64,000 nt of DNA, taken from NCBI RefSeq assembly GCF_008369295.1, contig NZ_VOBG01000013.1:62001-126000 (forward strand), written 5' to 3'. Below, one piece after another: positions 52,863-61,313 of this stretch. The stretch is from Pseudomonas sp. ANT_H4 (GTDB lineage: Bacteria > Pseudomonadota > Gammaproteobacteria > Pseudomonadales > Pseudomonadaceae). Position numbers and translations under genes: made by a program. The notes below the pieces were generated by a model, which was given only the letters and a program-made list of their open reading frames with translations, had not been told where the DNA came from and did not search any database. How positions within the stretch are numbered: position 1 is the first letter of the stretch; every line of letters starts with the position of its first letter.

Positions 52863-52878
52863 GCGGGCCTCGGCCCGC
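52863..52878. other. short hairpin between gmhB and plsC
   Basis: GCGGGC and GCCCGC pair around a 4-base loop 17 bases before the plsC start. It lacks a U-run and could affect translation initiation of plsC. Confidence 0.35.
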
Positions 52879-52894
52879 AACGGTAAATGCCGCC

Positions 52895-53665
52895 ATGTCG
52901 ATCTTGCAGGCCATCAGAACCTTCTTCTTTTACCTGCTGCTGGGCACCAGTTCCTTCCTCTGGTGCACCCTGAGCTTTTTTATCGCGCCTTTTTTGCCAT
53001 TCAAGGCGCGCTATCGTTTCATTAATGTTTTTTGGTGCCGCTGCGCGTTGTGGCTGACCAAGGTGTTCCTGAACATTCGTTTCGAGATCAAGGGCGCCGA
53101 AAATGTCCCGGACACACCCTGCGTGATTCTGTCGAACCACCAAAGCACCTGGGAAACCTTCTTTCTGTCGGCGTATTTTTCGCCATTGAGCCAGGTGCTC
53201 AAGCGTGAACTGTTGTACGTGCCATTCTTTGGCTGGGCCATGGCTATGCTGCGGCCGATCGCCATCGACCGCGACAACCCCAAGGCCGCGCTCAAACACG
53301 TGGCGAAGAAGGGTAACGAGCTGCTCAAGGACGGGGTTTGGGTACTGATCTTCCCCGAAGGTACTCGCGTGCCGTTCGGTACGGTCGGCAAATTTTCACG
53401 CGGTGGTACGGCGTTGGCGGTCAACGCTGACCTGCCGGTCCTGCCGATAGCCCACAATGCCGGCAAGTTCTGGCCGAAGACGGGTTGGGCTAAACGCGCG
53501 GGCACCATTACCGTGGTGATCGGCGAACCGATGTACGCCGAAGGCAGCGGCCCGCGTGCCATTGCCGCGCTCAATGACCGTGCTGCGGCCTGGAATGAAG
53601 CACAACAAAGGGCCATGGGTTCGCTGCCGCCTTTGCCGGTTGCAGAAGATCAGACGGTGATTTGA
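52895..53665 (+). CDS. plsC: 1-acyl-sn-glycerol-3-phosphate acyltransferase
   Basis: The 256-residue inner-membrane enzyme makes phosphatidic acid from lysophosphatidic acid. The N-terminal segment FFFYLLLGTSSFLWCTLSFF is a membrane anchor. The acyltransferase motif is NHQSTWET, where Glu replaces the usual Asp of NHxxxxD, and motif III is FPEGTRVPFG. This Glu variant also occurs in other pseudomonad relatives in this position. A terminator follows 130 bases after the stop. Confidence 0.9.
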   Translation: MSILQAIRTFFFYLLLGTSSFLWCTLSFFIAPFLPFKARYRFINVFWCRCALWLTKVFLNIRFEIKGAENVPDTPCVILSNHQSTWETFFLSAYFSPLSQVLKRELLYVPFFGWAMAMLRPIAIDRDNPKAALKHVAKKGNELLKDGVWVLIFPEGTRVPFGTVGKFSRGGTALAVNADLPVLPIAHNAGKFWPKTGWAKRAGTITVVIGEPMYAEGSGPRAIAALNDRAAAWNEAQQRAMGSLPPLPVAEDQTVI

Positions 53666-53670
53666 GTTTC

Positions 53671-53679
53671 TGTGGATAA
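53671..53679. other. DnaA box after plsC
   Basis: TGTGGATAA is the perfect DnaA box on the minus strand, starting 6 bases after the plsC stop. Confidence 0.55.
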
Positions 53680-53793
53680 GCTGTGTACGGTTTGTTGGCG
53701 AATTGTAGTTTTTTTATTGTAGGCTGATGATTTACCTACATATTTCTCAAACTCATAAAACAACTGAAATAGTGCATAAGTTTTTTCAGCAGT

Positions 53794-53822
53794 AAAAAAC
53801 CGGCCCTTGAGGCCGGTTTTTT
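53794..53822 (+). terminator. strong bidirectional terminator between plsC and kinase gene
   Basis: AAAAACCGGCC and GGCCGGTTTTTT pair around CTTGA. The T-run on each strand lets it serve plsC and the convergent histidine kinase gene. Confidence 0.88.
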
Positions 53823-53846
53823 ATGCACAGGTAAAAAGCCTGCTAT

Positions 53847-56150
53847 TTAGTCTTTCCAGAGGGGCAGTTGCAGCCTGAACACAGTGCCTTCGCCCACTAC
53901 GCTCTCACACCCGATACGGCCAGCATGACGATCCACTACCGCCTTGACCATGGTCAGGCCCAGCCCCAATCCTTCGCTGCCCTGGGCAGAGGCGAAGCGT
54001 CGGTATTGGCTGAACAGATCAGGTAAATTCTCAGCGGCGATGCCTGGGCCTTGATCCTTGATACGACACTCCAAGCATTCTCCTGTGCTTTCGAGGCTCA
54101 AGGTGACGGTCGTACCGAACGGGCTGTATTTAATCGCGTTCTCCAACAGATTGAACAAGGCGCGAGTCAGCAGCGATTGATCAGCCCAGACCATTTCCTC
54201 GCCAGCCTCATCCAGGTCATTAACCAACTGGATGCCTTTCAACTGGGCCAGTAGCGCAACCTGGTCAAACGCATCGAGCACCAGCATGGCGAACAAGCTG
54301 GGCTGGAACTGATAGCCGTCGGATTCGGCTTTGGCCAGTTGGACAAACGACTCGGTCAGGTTCAAGGCGCGACGCACTTGTTGTTCTATTTGCACAAATA
54401 CAGGTGCGACCTCTGGGGATTCATGGCGTTGGACATCCAGCAACGCAAGAATCGCCGAATGAGGCGCCCGCAGGTCGTGAGACAGGAAGCGCAACAGGGT
54501 TTCCCGCTGCTGCTGGGCATCACGCTCAATGCTCAAGTCTGTCAGGCTCAGCAGCCAGCCCAGAGCCACATCGCCATCCGCCGGCAGAAGCGGGGCAAGG
54601 TCCAGGCGCAGGCTGCGTTGCTGGGTGTCACGAAATTCGAGAATTTCCAGGGCAGACAGGGGCGGGCGAGTGCCATCCAGTAAAGGCGGATAGCCCAGCG
54701 CCGCGAGCTGTTCCAGCAGGTTCTCGGTAACCAGTTCACTACCAAACACATCACGGGCGATGCGATTGGCCAGCAGGATGCCGCCCCTCGGGTCTGTAAT
54801 CAGCGTGGCCACCGGCAAACACTCCAGGCCATCGGCCATAAAACGTCGGGTGTCGCGAGTGCGGCTGACAGCTTGCTCCAGAGCGAAGATTCGGCCCTGC
54901 AACACATCGCCGTTACTGGCGGGCGCACGACGACGTTCCGGCAACACATTGGGCTCGCTGTCCAGGCGTGCCAGCTCCCAGCCGAAATAGGCCAGGATTA
55001 CGCTCAGGCGACGCCAATTCCAGATCAGGTAGCCAAGCAGCAAACCGATCAGGCATGCCCCCGGCGACCACCAGCCACCCAGGCGCAACAGCCCCCAGGA
55101 ACCAAGGAGCGCGGCGCTCATGCACCCTAGGGTCAACCACAATGCATAACGCGGGCGAAACAGCAGCAGGCCCAATAGCAGCGCAACCATCGAGGTGCCC
55201 ATCAACGTAGCCAGCCAAACGGGCAAGACGGTGATGCTGCGCCCTTGCAACAGGCCATTGAGGATATTGGCCTGGATCTCGACACCTGATGTGGTGCCCA
55301 CGCTGGCCGACAATGGCGTGACGTATCGATCCCCCATGCCAGGGGCGGTGGCACCCACCAGAATCAGGCGATCACGCAACAACTCAGGCGGGACTTCACC
55401 GCGCAAGACGCTGACGTAGGGCACACTGGGAAAGCCATCGTCGGTGTCGATGTAAGGAATCCGAATGGCATTTTCCCGCTGCCAATCGGCGCTGTCTGAC
55501 GGGGCAGGCAACCCGGGCATTACCGCCTGCCGCCCGGTCAGTTCGAACGCCAGCCATGCCAATTGGGGTGTCATTCGTCCCGGCGGGCCTTCACTCAGAT
55601 AAAGGCTGCGGACAATGCCGTCGCTGTCCGCTTCGACATTGATATGGCCGACGCCTCTTGCGCAATCGCGAAGGGGCAGCACGGGCAGGATTTGCGCCAC
55701 CGGTTGACCGTAGCGAGGCATTCCTTCGCGGATCAGCGGCAGTAACACATTGCCAGCATCGCAGAGCGCCTGGGCCAGCCGTTGATCGTTGGCGAGATCA
55801 CGAGCCGGTTCGCTGAAAATCACATCGAACAAAATACCGGCGGGTTTGGCGGCGCTCAGTTGGTCAATCAGGTCGGCATGCAGGCGGCGCGACCAAGGCC
55901 ACTGACCCAGCTGCTTAAGACTGAGGTCATCGATGGTCACTAGCAGAATGCGCGGATCAACCGGTAAGGGAGCCAAACGGCGCAGGCTGTCATACAACAG
56001 ATTATTGAGCGCAAGGCCAGGGCTCAGAGACAGGAATGCTGTCATTGGCAGCAGCAGCAGGCTGATACACAGCCACTCCCGGACCAGGCCGTAAAACAGC
56101 CGCTGAGCTTGAGTCGGCTGGCGCTTTTCAGCCCTGCGCCAAAACCTCAC
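53847..56150 (-). CDS. CHASE2-domain sensor histidine kinase
   Basis: The 767-residue protein has an N-terminal membrane helix (about 27 to 45), a periplasmic CHASE2 domain (about 46 to 305, with LLVTIDDLSLKQLGQWPWSR and LIDQLSAAKPAGILFDVIFS), three further membrane helices (about 310 to 380), a PAS-like region (430 to 540), a HisKA domain with phospho-accepting His558 in SHDLRAPHSAIL, and a HATPase domain with LLENAIKYSP, DQGPGIA and EGLGLGLTM. The Arg after SHDL replaces the more common pattern HELRTP but keeps the His. It most likely senses an extracytoplasmic signal and phosphorylates the divergent OmpR-type regulator. It follows fecR-like by 18 bases. Confidence 0.9.
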   Translation of the reverse strand: MRFWRRAEKRQPTQAQRLFYGLVREWLCISLLLLPMTAFLSLSPGLALNNLLYDSLRRLAPLPVDPRILLVTIDDLSLKQLGQWPWSRRLHADLIDQLSAAKPAGILFDVIFSEPARDLANDQRLAQALCDAGNVLLPLIREGMPRYGQPVAQILPVLPLRDCARGVGHINVEADSDGIVRSLYLSEGPPGRMTPQLAWLAFELTGRQAVMPGLPAPSDSADWQRENAIRIPYIDTDDGFPSVPYVSVLRGEVPPELLRDRLILVGATAPGMGDRYVTPLSASVGTTSGVEIQANILNGLLQGRSITVLPVWLATLMGTSMVALLLGLLLFRPRYALWLTLGCMSAALLGSWGLLRLGGWWSPGACLIGLLLGYLIWNWRRLSVILAYFGWELARLDSEPNVLPERRRAPASNGDVLQGRIFALEQAVSRTRDTRRFMADGLECLPVATLITDPRGGILLANRIARDVFGSELVTENLLEQLAALGYPPLLDGTRPPLSALEILEFRDTQQRSLRLDLAPLLPADGDVALGWLLSLTDLSIERDAQQQRETLLRFLSHDLRAPHSAILALLDVQRHESPEVAPVFVQIEQQVRRALNLTESFVQLAKAESDGYQFQPSLFAMLVLDAFDQVALLAQLKGIQLVNDLDEAGEEMVWADQSLLTRALFNLLENAIKYSPFGTTVTLSLESTGECLECRIKDQGPGIAAENLPDLFSQYRRFASAQGSEGLGLGLTMVKAVVDRHAGRIGCESVVGEGTVFRLQLPLWKD

Positions 56151-56168
56151 CAGCCTGTCGCCACAACG

Positions 56169-57164
56169 CTACTGCACACGGGTAGCGGGCGGGTAATAGA
56201 AAATGTCATAGACCCCGGCTTCCCCCTCCAGTCCCTGTTCATCAAAAGCAGATACGCGAACGTGATAAAACGATGCTTTTAATCCAGTGAAGTTCAAGTG
56301 CGGCTCGCTGGAAAAGTTTTCCTGCTTGATGTTCATAAACGCTTTATCAGTGGCCACTTGGGCACGATAACGCTGGGCACCCGGTTGCGGGCGCAGGTAC
56401 AGGGTCCAGACCGGCGCATTGCCCTTCTGGCCGTCCTGGCCGATCAGCCTGGGCGCGTCCAGCAACTCTACAGTCTTGAGCTCGCCCTGTTTTTTGAGCA
56501 GTACACCTTGGCGGGCACCAACCTTCACTTCGCCTTCCACAGGACCTACCGGCAGCTGCTTTTTCGCTGTTCGCCCGGCAGTCGGCGGTTCCGTACGATT
56601 AACCGCCACTTGACCATTGAGCACCTCGACAACTGATTGCTCGTCATCGTTACGCACGCGAAAGTGGGTGCCACGCACCCCAAGCACACCCACCGGAGTC
56701 ACGATCTGAAAACGATCATAGTCGCTGGCGCGCTTGAGCACATACGCCTCAACCTGACCCTGCTCCAGGATCACCTGGGGAATTGCCTGCTCTTGCACTA
56801 GGTGCAATCGAACTTGAGAGCTGGATGGCAACACGATTCGCGAACCATCCCCCAGCAGCAGACTGACAAACGCCGATGGGGAAGTTTTCACGCTTTCCTG
56901 CTCATCAATCTGCATGCCTTCCTCCAGCACGCTTGACCGTCCTTTGGCATCCAGCTTCCAGGCTTCGCCTGTAAGGTGCTGGACAACCGCAGGCAAGGGC
57001 TGTGCACGACATAAATGATTGTCATCAATGTAAGGCGCACGGACAGGAGCGGGCCGCGCCATGACGGACGGGCTACTGACACCGAGCGTAAAAATCAGGC
57101 CTGAGCCCAACAACAGGAAGAGGGCAGAGCGGTATCGGCAGGGAAAGAAGGTCATGGTGCTCAT
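56169..57164 (-). CDS. FecR-domain periplasmic protein
   Basis: The 331-residue protein has an N-terminal hydrophobic segment (ALFLLLGSGLIFTLGVSS) and a FecR domain with SAFVSLLLGDGSRIVLPSSS and TPVGVLGVRGTHFRVRN, then VVEVLNGQVAVN. The C-terminal 90 residues look like a fibronectin-III-like beta fold (FYHVRVSAFDEQGLEGEAGV). It has no adjacent sigma factor or TonB receptor, so it is not a classical FecIR system; its partner is more likely the CHASE2 kinase in the same operon. The ATG overlaps the stop of a small upstream frame by one base. A TTG 3 bases earlier is an alternative start. Confidence 0.85.
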   Translation of the reverse strand: MSTMTFFPCRYRSALFLLLGSGLIFTLGVSSPSVMARPAPVRAPYIDDNHLCRAQPLPAVVQHLTGEAWKLDAKGRSSVLEEGMQIDEQESVKTSPSAFVSLLLGDGSRIVLPSSSQVRLHLVQEQAIPQVILEQGQVEAYVLKRASDYDRFQIVTPVGVLGVRGTHFRVRNDDEQSVVEVLNGQVAVNRTEPPTAGRTAKKQLPVGPVEGEVKVGARQGVLLKKQGELKTVELLDAPRLIGQDGQKGNAPVWTLYLRPQPGAQRYRAQVATDKAFMNIKQENFSSEPHLNFTGLKASFYHVRVSAFDEQGLEGEAGVYDIFYYPPATRVQ

Positions 57165-57496
57165 CAAGATTCTAGTTCTAATGGTTCATCAGAAAGCACG
57201 TTCAGAAAGCGTCTTGCGGCGGCAGGACCTTGAATGCTGCCTACGATACCCGATGACGCATCGCACTCGATAGCCGTAATGTCTGGCGCATTGGAAGTGA
57301 TCGTCGGCTGGCCGGTGATCCATTGAAAATGGATGACACGTCCATGTGTCGACCGGATCAACAGTGTCGAATCCGGGGTGTACATCGAAGAGATACTGTC
57401 CCTCATATCCCTGCGACGGCAGTTCACGGCGAACCATGCACTGCGGTTGACACATCCAAGTGTCGCAGGTGCATCCCGCACGCCTGCTTGTGTCAC
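57164..57496 (-). CDS. hypothetical small protein upstream of the FecR gene
   Basis: A frame of up to 110 codons ends with TGA overlapping the FecR ATG (TGATG), the kind of junction expected for coupled genes. The C-terminal 70 residues (for example RVIHFQWITGQPTITSNAPD) look like real beta-rich protein. The N-terminus is uncertain: GTG at 57496, ATG at 57406 or ATG at 57385 are possible and none has a clear ribosome site; the first part is Cys/Arg-rich and may not be translated. No family is recognised. Confidence 0.4.
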   Translation of the reverse strand: MTQAGVRDAPATLGCVNRSAWFAVNCRRRDMRDSISSMYTPDSTLLIRSTHGRVIHFQWITGQPTITSNAPDITAIECDASSGIVGSIQGPAAARRFLNVLSDEPLELES

Positions 57497-57559
57497 ACAG
57501 CAATAGAGAATTTACCTACAGCGACGACGCATAGAGGGATTTGCAACATTTGTTCAGAT

Positions 57560-57790
57560 TTAGAATATCCACCGTTGGTTTTGCAGACGTACGCTGGCTT
57601 GTTGAAACTGCGCAGGCGCCTCTACGTTGCGAAGCCCTGCGTATCCCAGAGAGTCGCCCGACTCACTGGGCATGTGCAACTCATCGACCGGAATGGGTTG
57701 CACCGGATTGCAGGCATCAACCGTTTCCGTGCCTAGGCTTGCCGCGGTGGCCATCATCAACATCGTCCCCCACACACTGACCTTCTGCAT
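57560..57790 (-). CDS. hypothetical small secreted protein
   Basis: The 76-residue frame begins MQKVSVWGTMLMMATAASLG, a good Sec signal peptide, and the ATG has GAGAGGTC before it. The mature part (VDACNPVQPIPVDELHMPSE, then SLGYAGLRNVEAPAQFQQAS) has one Cys and no known domain. It is the first frame of the FecR-kinase block. It could be the sensed ligand, an accessory protein or noise; the signal and ribosome site favour a real gene. Confidence 0.5.
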   Translation of the reverse strand: MQKVSVWGTMLMMATAASLGTETVDACNPVQPIPVDELHMPSESGDSLGYAGLRNVEAPAQFQQASVRLQNQRWIF

Positions 57791-58054
57791 GACGACCTCT
57801 CGTCCCGACATAGCATAAAACCTGATTGCCATTGATCCTTTTCCTGAAGGTCTTGAGCCGGTATCTTTCCAGCTGGGTATTCGCGATGTTCAACTGCCAA
57901 ACGGCTATTTGATATCAGCGTACCGAGAGATCCAGGGATCTGAGAATTTGGCCATAATTGTTCAGATTCAATGGTCGGCATCTGCGCAGTAGTGCTCCCT
58001 CATGAAATCGAGCCGACGCCTCTGCTGTATTCTTCAAGAAGAAAGGACCCTCCC
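57791..58054. promoter_or_regulatory. divergent control region of the two-component block
   Basis: This 264-bp gap lies between the small secreted protein gene and the response-regulator gene. It is AT-richer than the surroundings and should carry both promoters. A TTGATATCAG-type half-site and an AATTGTTCAGATTC stretch are visible but I cannot assign binding sites. Confidence 0.4.
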
Positions 58055-58774
58055 ATGCGTGTCGCGATACTGGATGACGAACCTGCCGAATTACGGCGGG
58101 TGGAACAGACACTGCGACAAATCCCAAGCGCTTCGGAGCAGCCATGGACGCTGCATTGCTTCGAGCGCGGTGAAGACTTGCTACGCCAACTGCGCCGAGA
58201 AACCTTTGACTTGCTGGTGCTCGATTGGCAGCTACCTGATCTCAGCGGCCTGGCGATCCTGCGCTGGACCCGCGAACACCTGGACGCACCACCGCCAGCC
58301 ATCATGCTCACCAGCCGCGATGCCGAGAGCGACATCGTCCAAGCGTTGAACAGTGGAGCGGATGATTACGTCAGCAAACCCTTTCGTCCCAATGAACTCA
58401 AGGCACGGGTCACAGCGGTCCTGCGGCGCCACGGTTTACAGAAATCCGCAGCAAGCGAAGTATTAACCTTCAATGACCTGACGTTTGATGACGCCGAGTT
58501 GACAGTTACGCGGGGGGGAAACCCTATCAACTTGACCGAGCGTGAATACCGACTAGCACGCTGCTTATTCGCTAACCTGGCGCGGCCACTGTCTCGTGAA
58601 TACCTCTATGAGCGGTTTTGGACCCATGAGGAAATGGTGTCTTCACGGCCGCTTGATACCCATATCTATCGGCTGCGTAACAAGCTGGGATTGACGACTG
58701 ACCGGGGATGGCAGTTGCTGACTATCTACGGGTATGGCTATCGGCTGGAGAGTGTGGCTGCCGCTAGCGCTTAA
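58055..58774 (+). CDS. OmpR-type response regulator
   Basis: The 239-residue protein has a receiver domain with acidic pocket LDDEP, phospho-accepting Asp57 in LLVLDWQLPD, the Thr/Ser switch LTSRD and Lys in YVSKPFRPNELK, then a winged-helix DNA-binding domain (FDDAELTVTRGGNPINLTER, with LDTHIYRLRNKLGL as recognition helix region). It is divergent from the CHASE2 kinase block, so the kinase is the likely partner. GAAAGGACC precedes the ATG. A parS-like site and a terminator follow it. Confidence 0.9.
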   Translation: MRVAILDDEPAELRRVEQTLRQIPSASEQPWTLHCFERGEDLLRQLRRETFDLLVLDWQLPDLSGLAILRWTREHLDAPPPAIMLTSRDAESDIVQALNSGADDYVSKPFRPNELKARVTAVLRRHGLQKSAASEVLTFNDLTFDDAELTVTRGGNPINLTEREYRLARCLFANLARPLSREYLYERFWTHEEMVSSRPLDTHIYRLRNKLGLTTDRGWQLLTIYGYGYRLESVAAASA

Positions 58775-58794
58775 TAAAAAGGCACCTTCTCAGA

Positions 58795-58810
58795 TGTTCC
58801 ACGTGGAGCA
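58795..58810. other. near-perfect parS (ParB-binding) site
   Basis: TGTTCCACGTGGAGCA differs at one position from the 16-bp palindrome TGTTCCACGTGGAACA used by Pseudomonas ParB. It lies in the gap between the response-regulator gene and the gyrB terminator. Confidence 0.75.
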
Positions 58811-58837
58811 TTTAGAAAATTTGCGATTCTTTACTCA

Positions 58838-58874
58838 ATAAAAAAGGCCAACGCTAAGCGCTGGCCTTTTTTTG
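58838..58874. terminator. gyrB terminator (bidirectional)
   Basis: AAAAAAGGCCA and TGGCCTTTTTTT pair around ACGCTAAGCGC, itself a small hairpin. It follows the gyrB stop by about 19 bases on the minus strand and also faces the response-regulator gene. Confidence 0.88.
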
Positions 58875-58892
58875 TTTTGCTTCGCAGCCTGA

Positions 58893-61310
58893 TTAGAAGT
58901 CCAGGTTAGACACCGCCAAGGCATTGCTCTCGATGAAGTCACGACGAGGTTCAACCGCATCACCCATCAGGGTGTTGAAGATCTGGTCCGCACCAATGGC
59001 ATCTTCGATGGTCACGCGTAGCATCCGGCGCTGGCTAGGGTCCATGGTGGTTTCCCATAGCTGATCCGGGTTCATTTCGCCCAAACCTTTATAACGCTGA
59101 ATGGTGTGACGCTTGGTACTTTCAGCCATCAACCAGTCCAGGGCTTCCTTGAACTCCTTGACCGCTTTCTTGCGTTCGCCACGCTGAATATAAGCGCCGT
59201 CGTCCAGTAAGGTGCTCAGTTGCGCGCCGAGTGTGACAACAGTCTTGTAGTCATTGCTGCCGAAGAAGTCGCGGTTGAAGGTGACGTAGTTCGACAGCCC
59301 ATGGGAGATCAGCTCGACCTCTGGCAGCCAGACGTTACGTTCACGGTCTTCACGCAGGCTGGCTTTGTAAACCAGGCCGGATTTTTCCACGGTGCGCAGA
59401 CGAACTTCGTACTGGGCCAACCAGTCCTGCATCGCTGCATGATCGCCCAGTTGTTCGAGGCTGACTGCTGGCAGGTAGATGAAGTGCTCGGTCAGCTCCT
59501 GAGGGTACAGGCGCGACAAACGCTTGAGGGTCTTCATCACCATGCGGAAGTCGTTTACCAGACGCTCCAGCGCCGGCCCGGAGATTCCCGGAGCTTCGTC
59601 GTTCAAGTGCAAGCTGGCATCTTCCAGGGCCGACTGCGTCATGTACTCTTCCATGGCGTCGTCGTCTTTGATGTATTGCTCTTGCTTGCCTTTTTTCACT
59701 TTGTACAACGGCGGCTGGGCGATGTAGATGTAGCCACGCTCGATCAGCTCCGGCAACTGACGGAAGAAGAAGGTCAGCAGTAGGGTACGGATGTGCGAAC
59801 CGTCGACGTCAGCATCGGTCATGATGATGATGTTGTGATAACGCAACTTCGCGATGTTGTACTCATCACGACCAATGCCACAGCCCAGAGCGGTGATCAA
59901 GGTGCCGACTTCCTGAGAGGAAATCATCTTGTCGAAGCGGGCTTTCTCGACGTTGAGGATCTTGCCCTTCAACGGCAGGATGGCCTGGGTGCGACGGTTA
60001 CGACCTTGCTTGGCAGAGCCGCCAGCAGAGTCACCTTCCACTAGGTACAGTTCGGAGAGGGCAGGGTCCTTCTCTTGGCAGTCCGCCAGTTTGCCCGGCA
60101 GGCCAGCAATATCCAGCGCGCCTTTACGACGGGTCATTTCACGGGCTTTACGCGCCGCTTCACGAGCCCGCGCCGCGTCAATCATCTTGCCGACAACCAG
60201 CCTGGCTTCGTTCGGGTTTTCCAACAGGAAGTCGGAGAAGTACTTGCCCATTTCCTGTTCCACTGCCGTCTTCACTTCTGAGGACACCAGCTTGTCTTTG
60301 GTCTGCGAGCTGAACTTAGGATCAGGAACCTTGACCGAGATAATCGCGGTCAGGCCTTCACGGGCATCGTCGCCGGTGGTGGCAACTTTGTGTTTCTTCG
60401 CCAGACCTTCCGCTTCGATGTAGGTGTTCAGGTTACGCGTCAGTGCGGAACGGAAACCCACTAGGTGAGTACCGCCATCGCGCTGTGGAATGTTGTTGGT
60501 GAAGCACAACAGGTTCTCGTTGAAGCTGTCGTTCCACTGCAGAGCGATTTCCACGCCGATGCCGTCTTCACGCTGTACGTTGAAGTGGAACACTTCGTTG
60601 ACCGGAGTCTTGTTGGTATTCAGGTATTCAACGAACGCACGCAAACCACCTTCGTACTTGAACAGCTCTTCCTTGCCGCTGCGCTCGTCCTTGAGGACGA
60701 TGCCGACACCGGAGTTGAGGAAGGACAGTTCACGAATCCGCTTGGCCAGGATGTCCCAGCTGAAGTGGATGTTCTTGAAGGTTAGGTCAGAAGGACGGAA
60801 GTGGATCTGGGTACCGGTGGTTTCGCTTTCGCCAACGATCTTCATCGGCTCCTGCGGAACGCCGTGAACGTAGGTCTGTTCCCAGATCTTGCCGCTGCGA
60901 CGCACGGTCAGCACCAGCAGTTCGGAGAGGGCGTTCACCACGGAAACACCTACACCGTGCAAACCGCCAGATACTTTGTAGGAGTTGTCGTCGAACTTAC
61001 CGCCGGCGTGGAGCACGGTCATGATGACCTCTGCTGCCGAAACACCTTCTTCTTTATGCACATCTACCGGAATGCCGCGACCGTTGTCGCGCACGGTGAT
61101 GGATTCGTCCGGGTGGATGATGATGCTGATGTCGTCGCAGTGACCGGCCAAAGCTTCGTCGATCGAGTTGTCGACCACCTCGAACACCATGTGGTGCAGA
61201 CCGCTGCCATCATCGGTGTCACCGATGTACATACCGGGACGTTTGCGTACGGCATCCAAACCTTTAAGCACTTTAATGCTGGTCGAGTCGTACGTATGTT
61301 CTTCGCTCAT
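58893..61310 (-). CDS. gyrB: DNA gyrase subunit B
   Basis: The 805-residue ATPase subunit powers negative supercoiling. The GHKL ATP site is EVVDNSIDEA with YKVSGGLHGVGVSVVNALSE; the TOPRIM block has EGDSAGGSAKQGRNR and DADVDGSHIRTLLLTFF; the C-terminal GyrA-binding region ends RRDFIESNALAVSNLDF. It is 3 bases after recF in the dnaA-dnaN-recF-gyrB order, the normal pseudomonad arrangement. Confidence 0.98.
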   Translation of the reverse strand: MSEEHTYDSTSIKVLKGLDAVRKRPGMYIGDTDDGSGLHHMVFEVVDNSIDEALAGHCDDISIIIHPDESITVRDNGRGIPVDVHKEEGVSAAEVIMTVLHAGGKFDDNSYKVSGGLHGVGVSVVNALSELLVLTVRRSGKIWEQTYVHGVPQEPMKIVGESETTGTQIHFRPSDLTFKNIHFSWDILAKRIRELSFLNSGVGIVLKDERSGKEELFKYEGGLRAFVEYLNTNKTPVNEVFHFNVQREDGIGVEIALQWNDSFNENLLCFTNNIPQRDGGTHLVGFRSALTRNLNTYIEAEGLAKKHKVATTGDDAREGLTAIISVKVPDPKFSSQTKDKLVSSEVKTAVEQEMGKYFSDFLLENPNEARLVVGKMIDAARAREAARKAREMTRRKGALDIAGLPGKLADCQEKDPALSELYLVEGDSAGGSAKQGRNRRTQAILPLKGKILNVEKARFDKMISSQEVGTLITALGCGIGRDEYNIAKLRYHNIIIMTDADVDGSHIRTLLLTFFFRQLPELIERGYIYIAQPPLYKVKKGKQEQYIKDDDAMEEYMTQSALEDASLHLNDEAPGISGPALERLVNDFRMVMKTLKRLSRLYPQELTEHFIYLPAVSLEQLGDHAAMQDWLAQYEVRLRTVEKSGLVYKASLREDRERNVWLPEVELISHGLSNYVTFNRDFFGSNDYKTVVTLGAQLSTLLDDGAYIQRGERKKAVKEFKEALDWLMAESTKRHTIQRYKGLGEMNPDQLWETTMDPSQRRMLRVTIEDAIGADQIFNTLMGDAVEPRRDFIESNALAVSNLDF

Positions 61311-61313
61311 GCC

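Noticed and set aside
57164..57503. A second overlapping frame on the minus strand over the same gap
   Set aside because: Arg/Cys/His-rich, with no similarity; at most one frame is coding here, and the one that ends at the FecR start is the better candidate.
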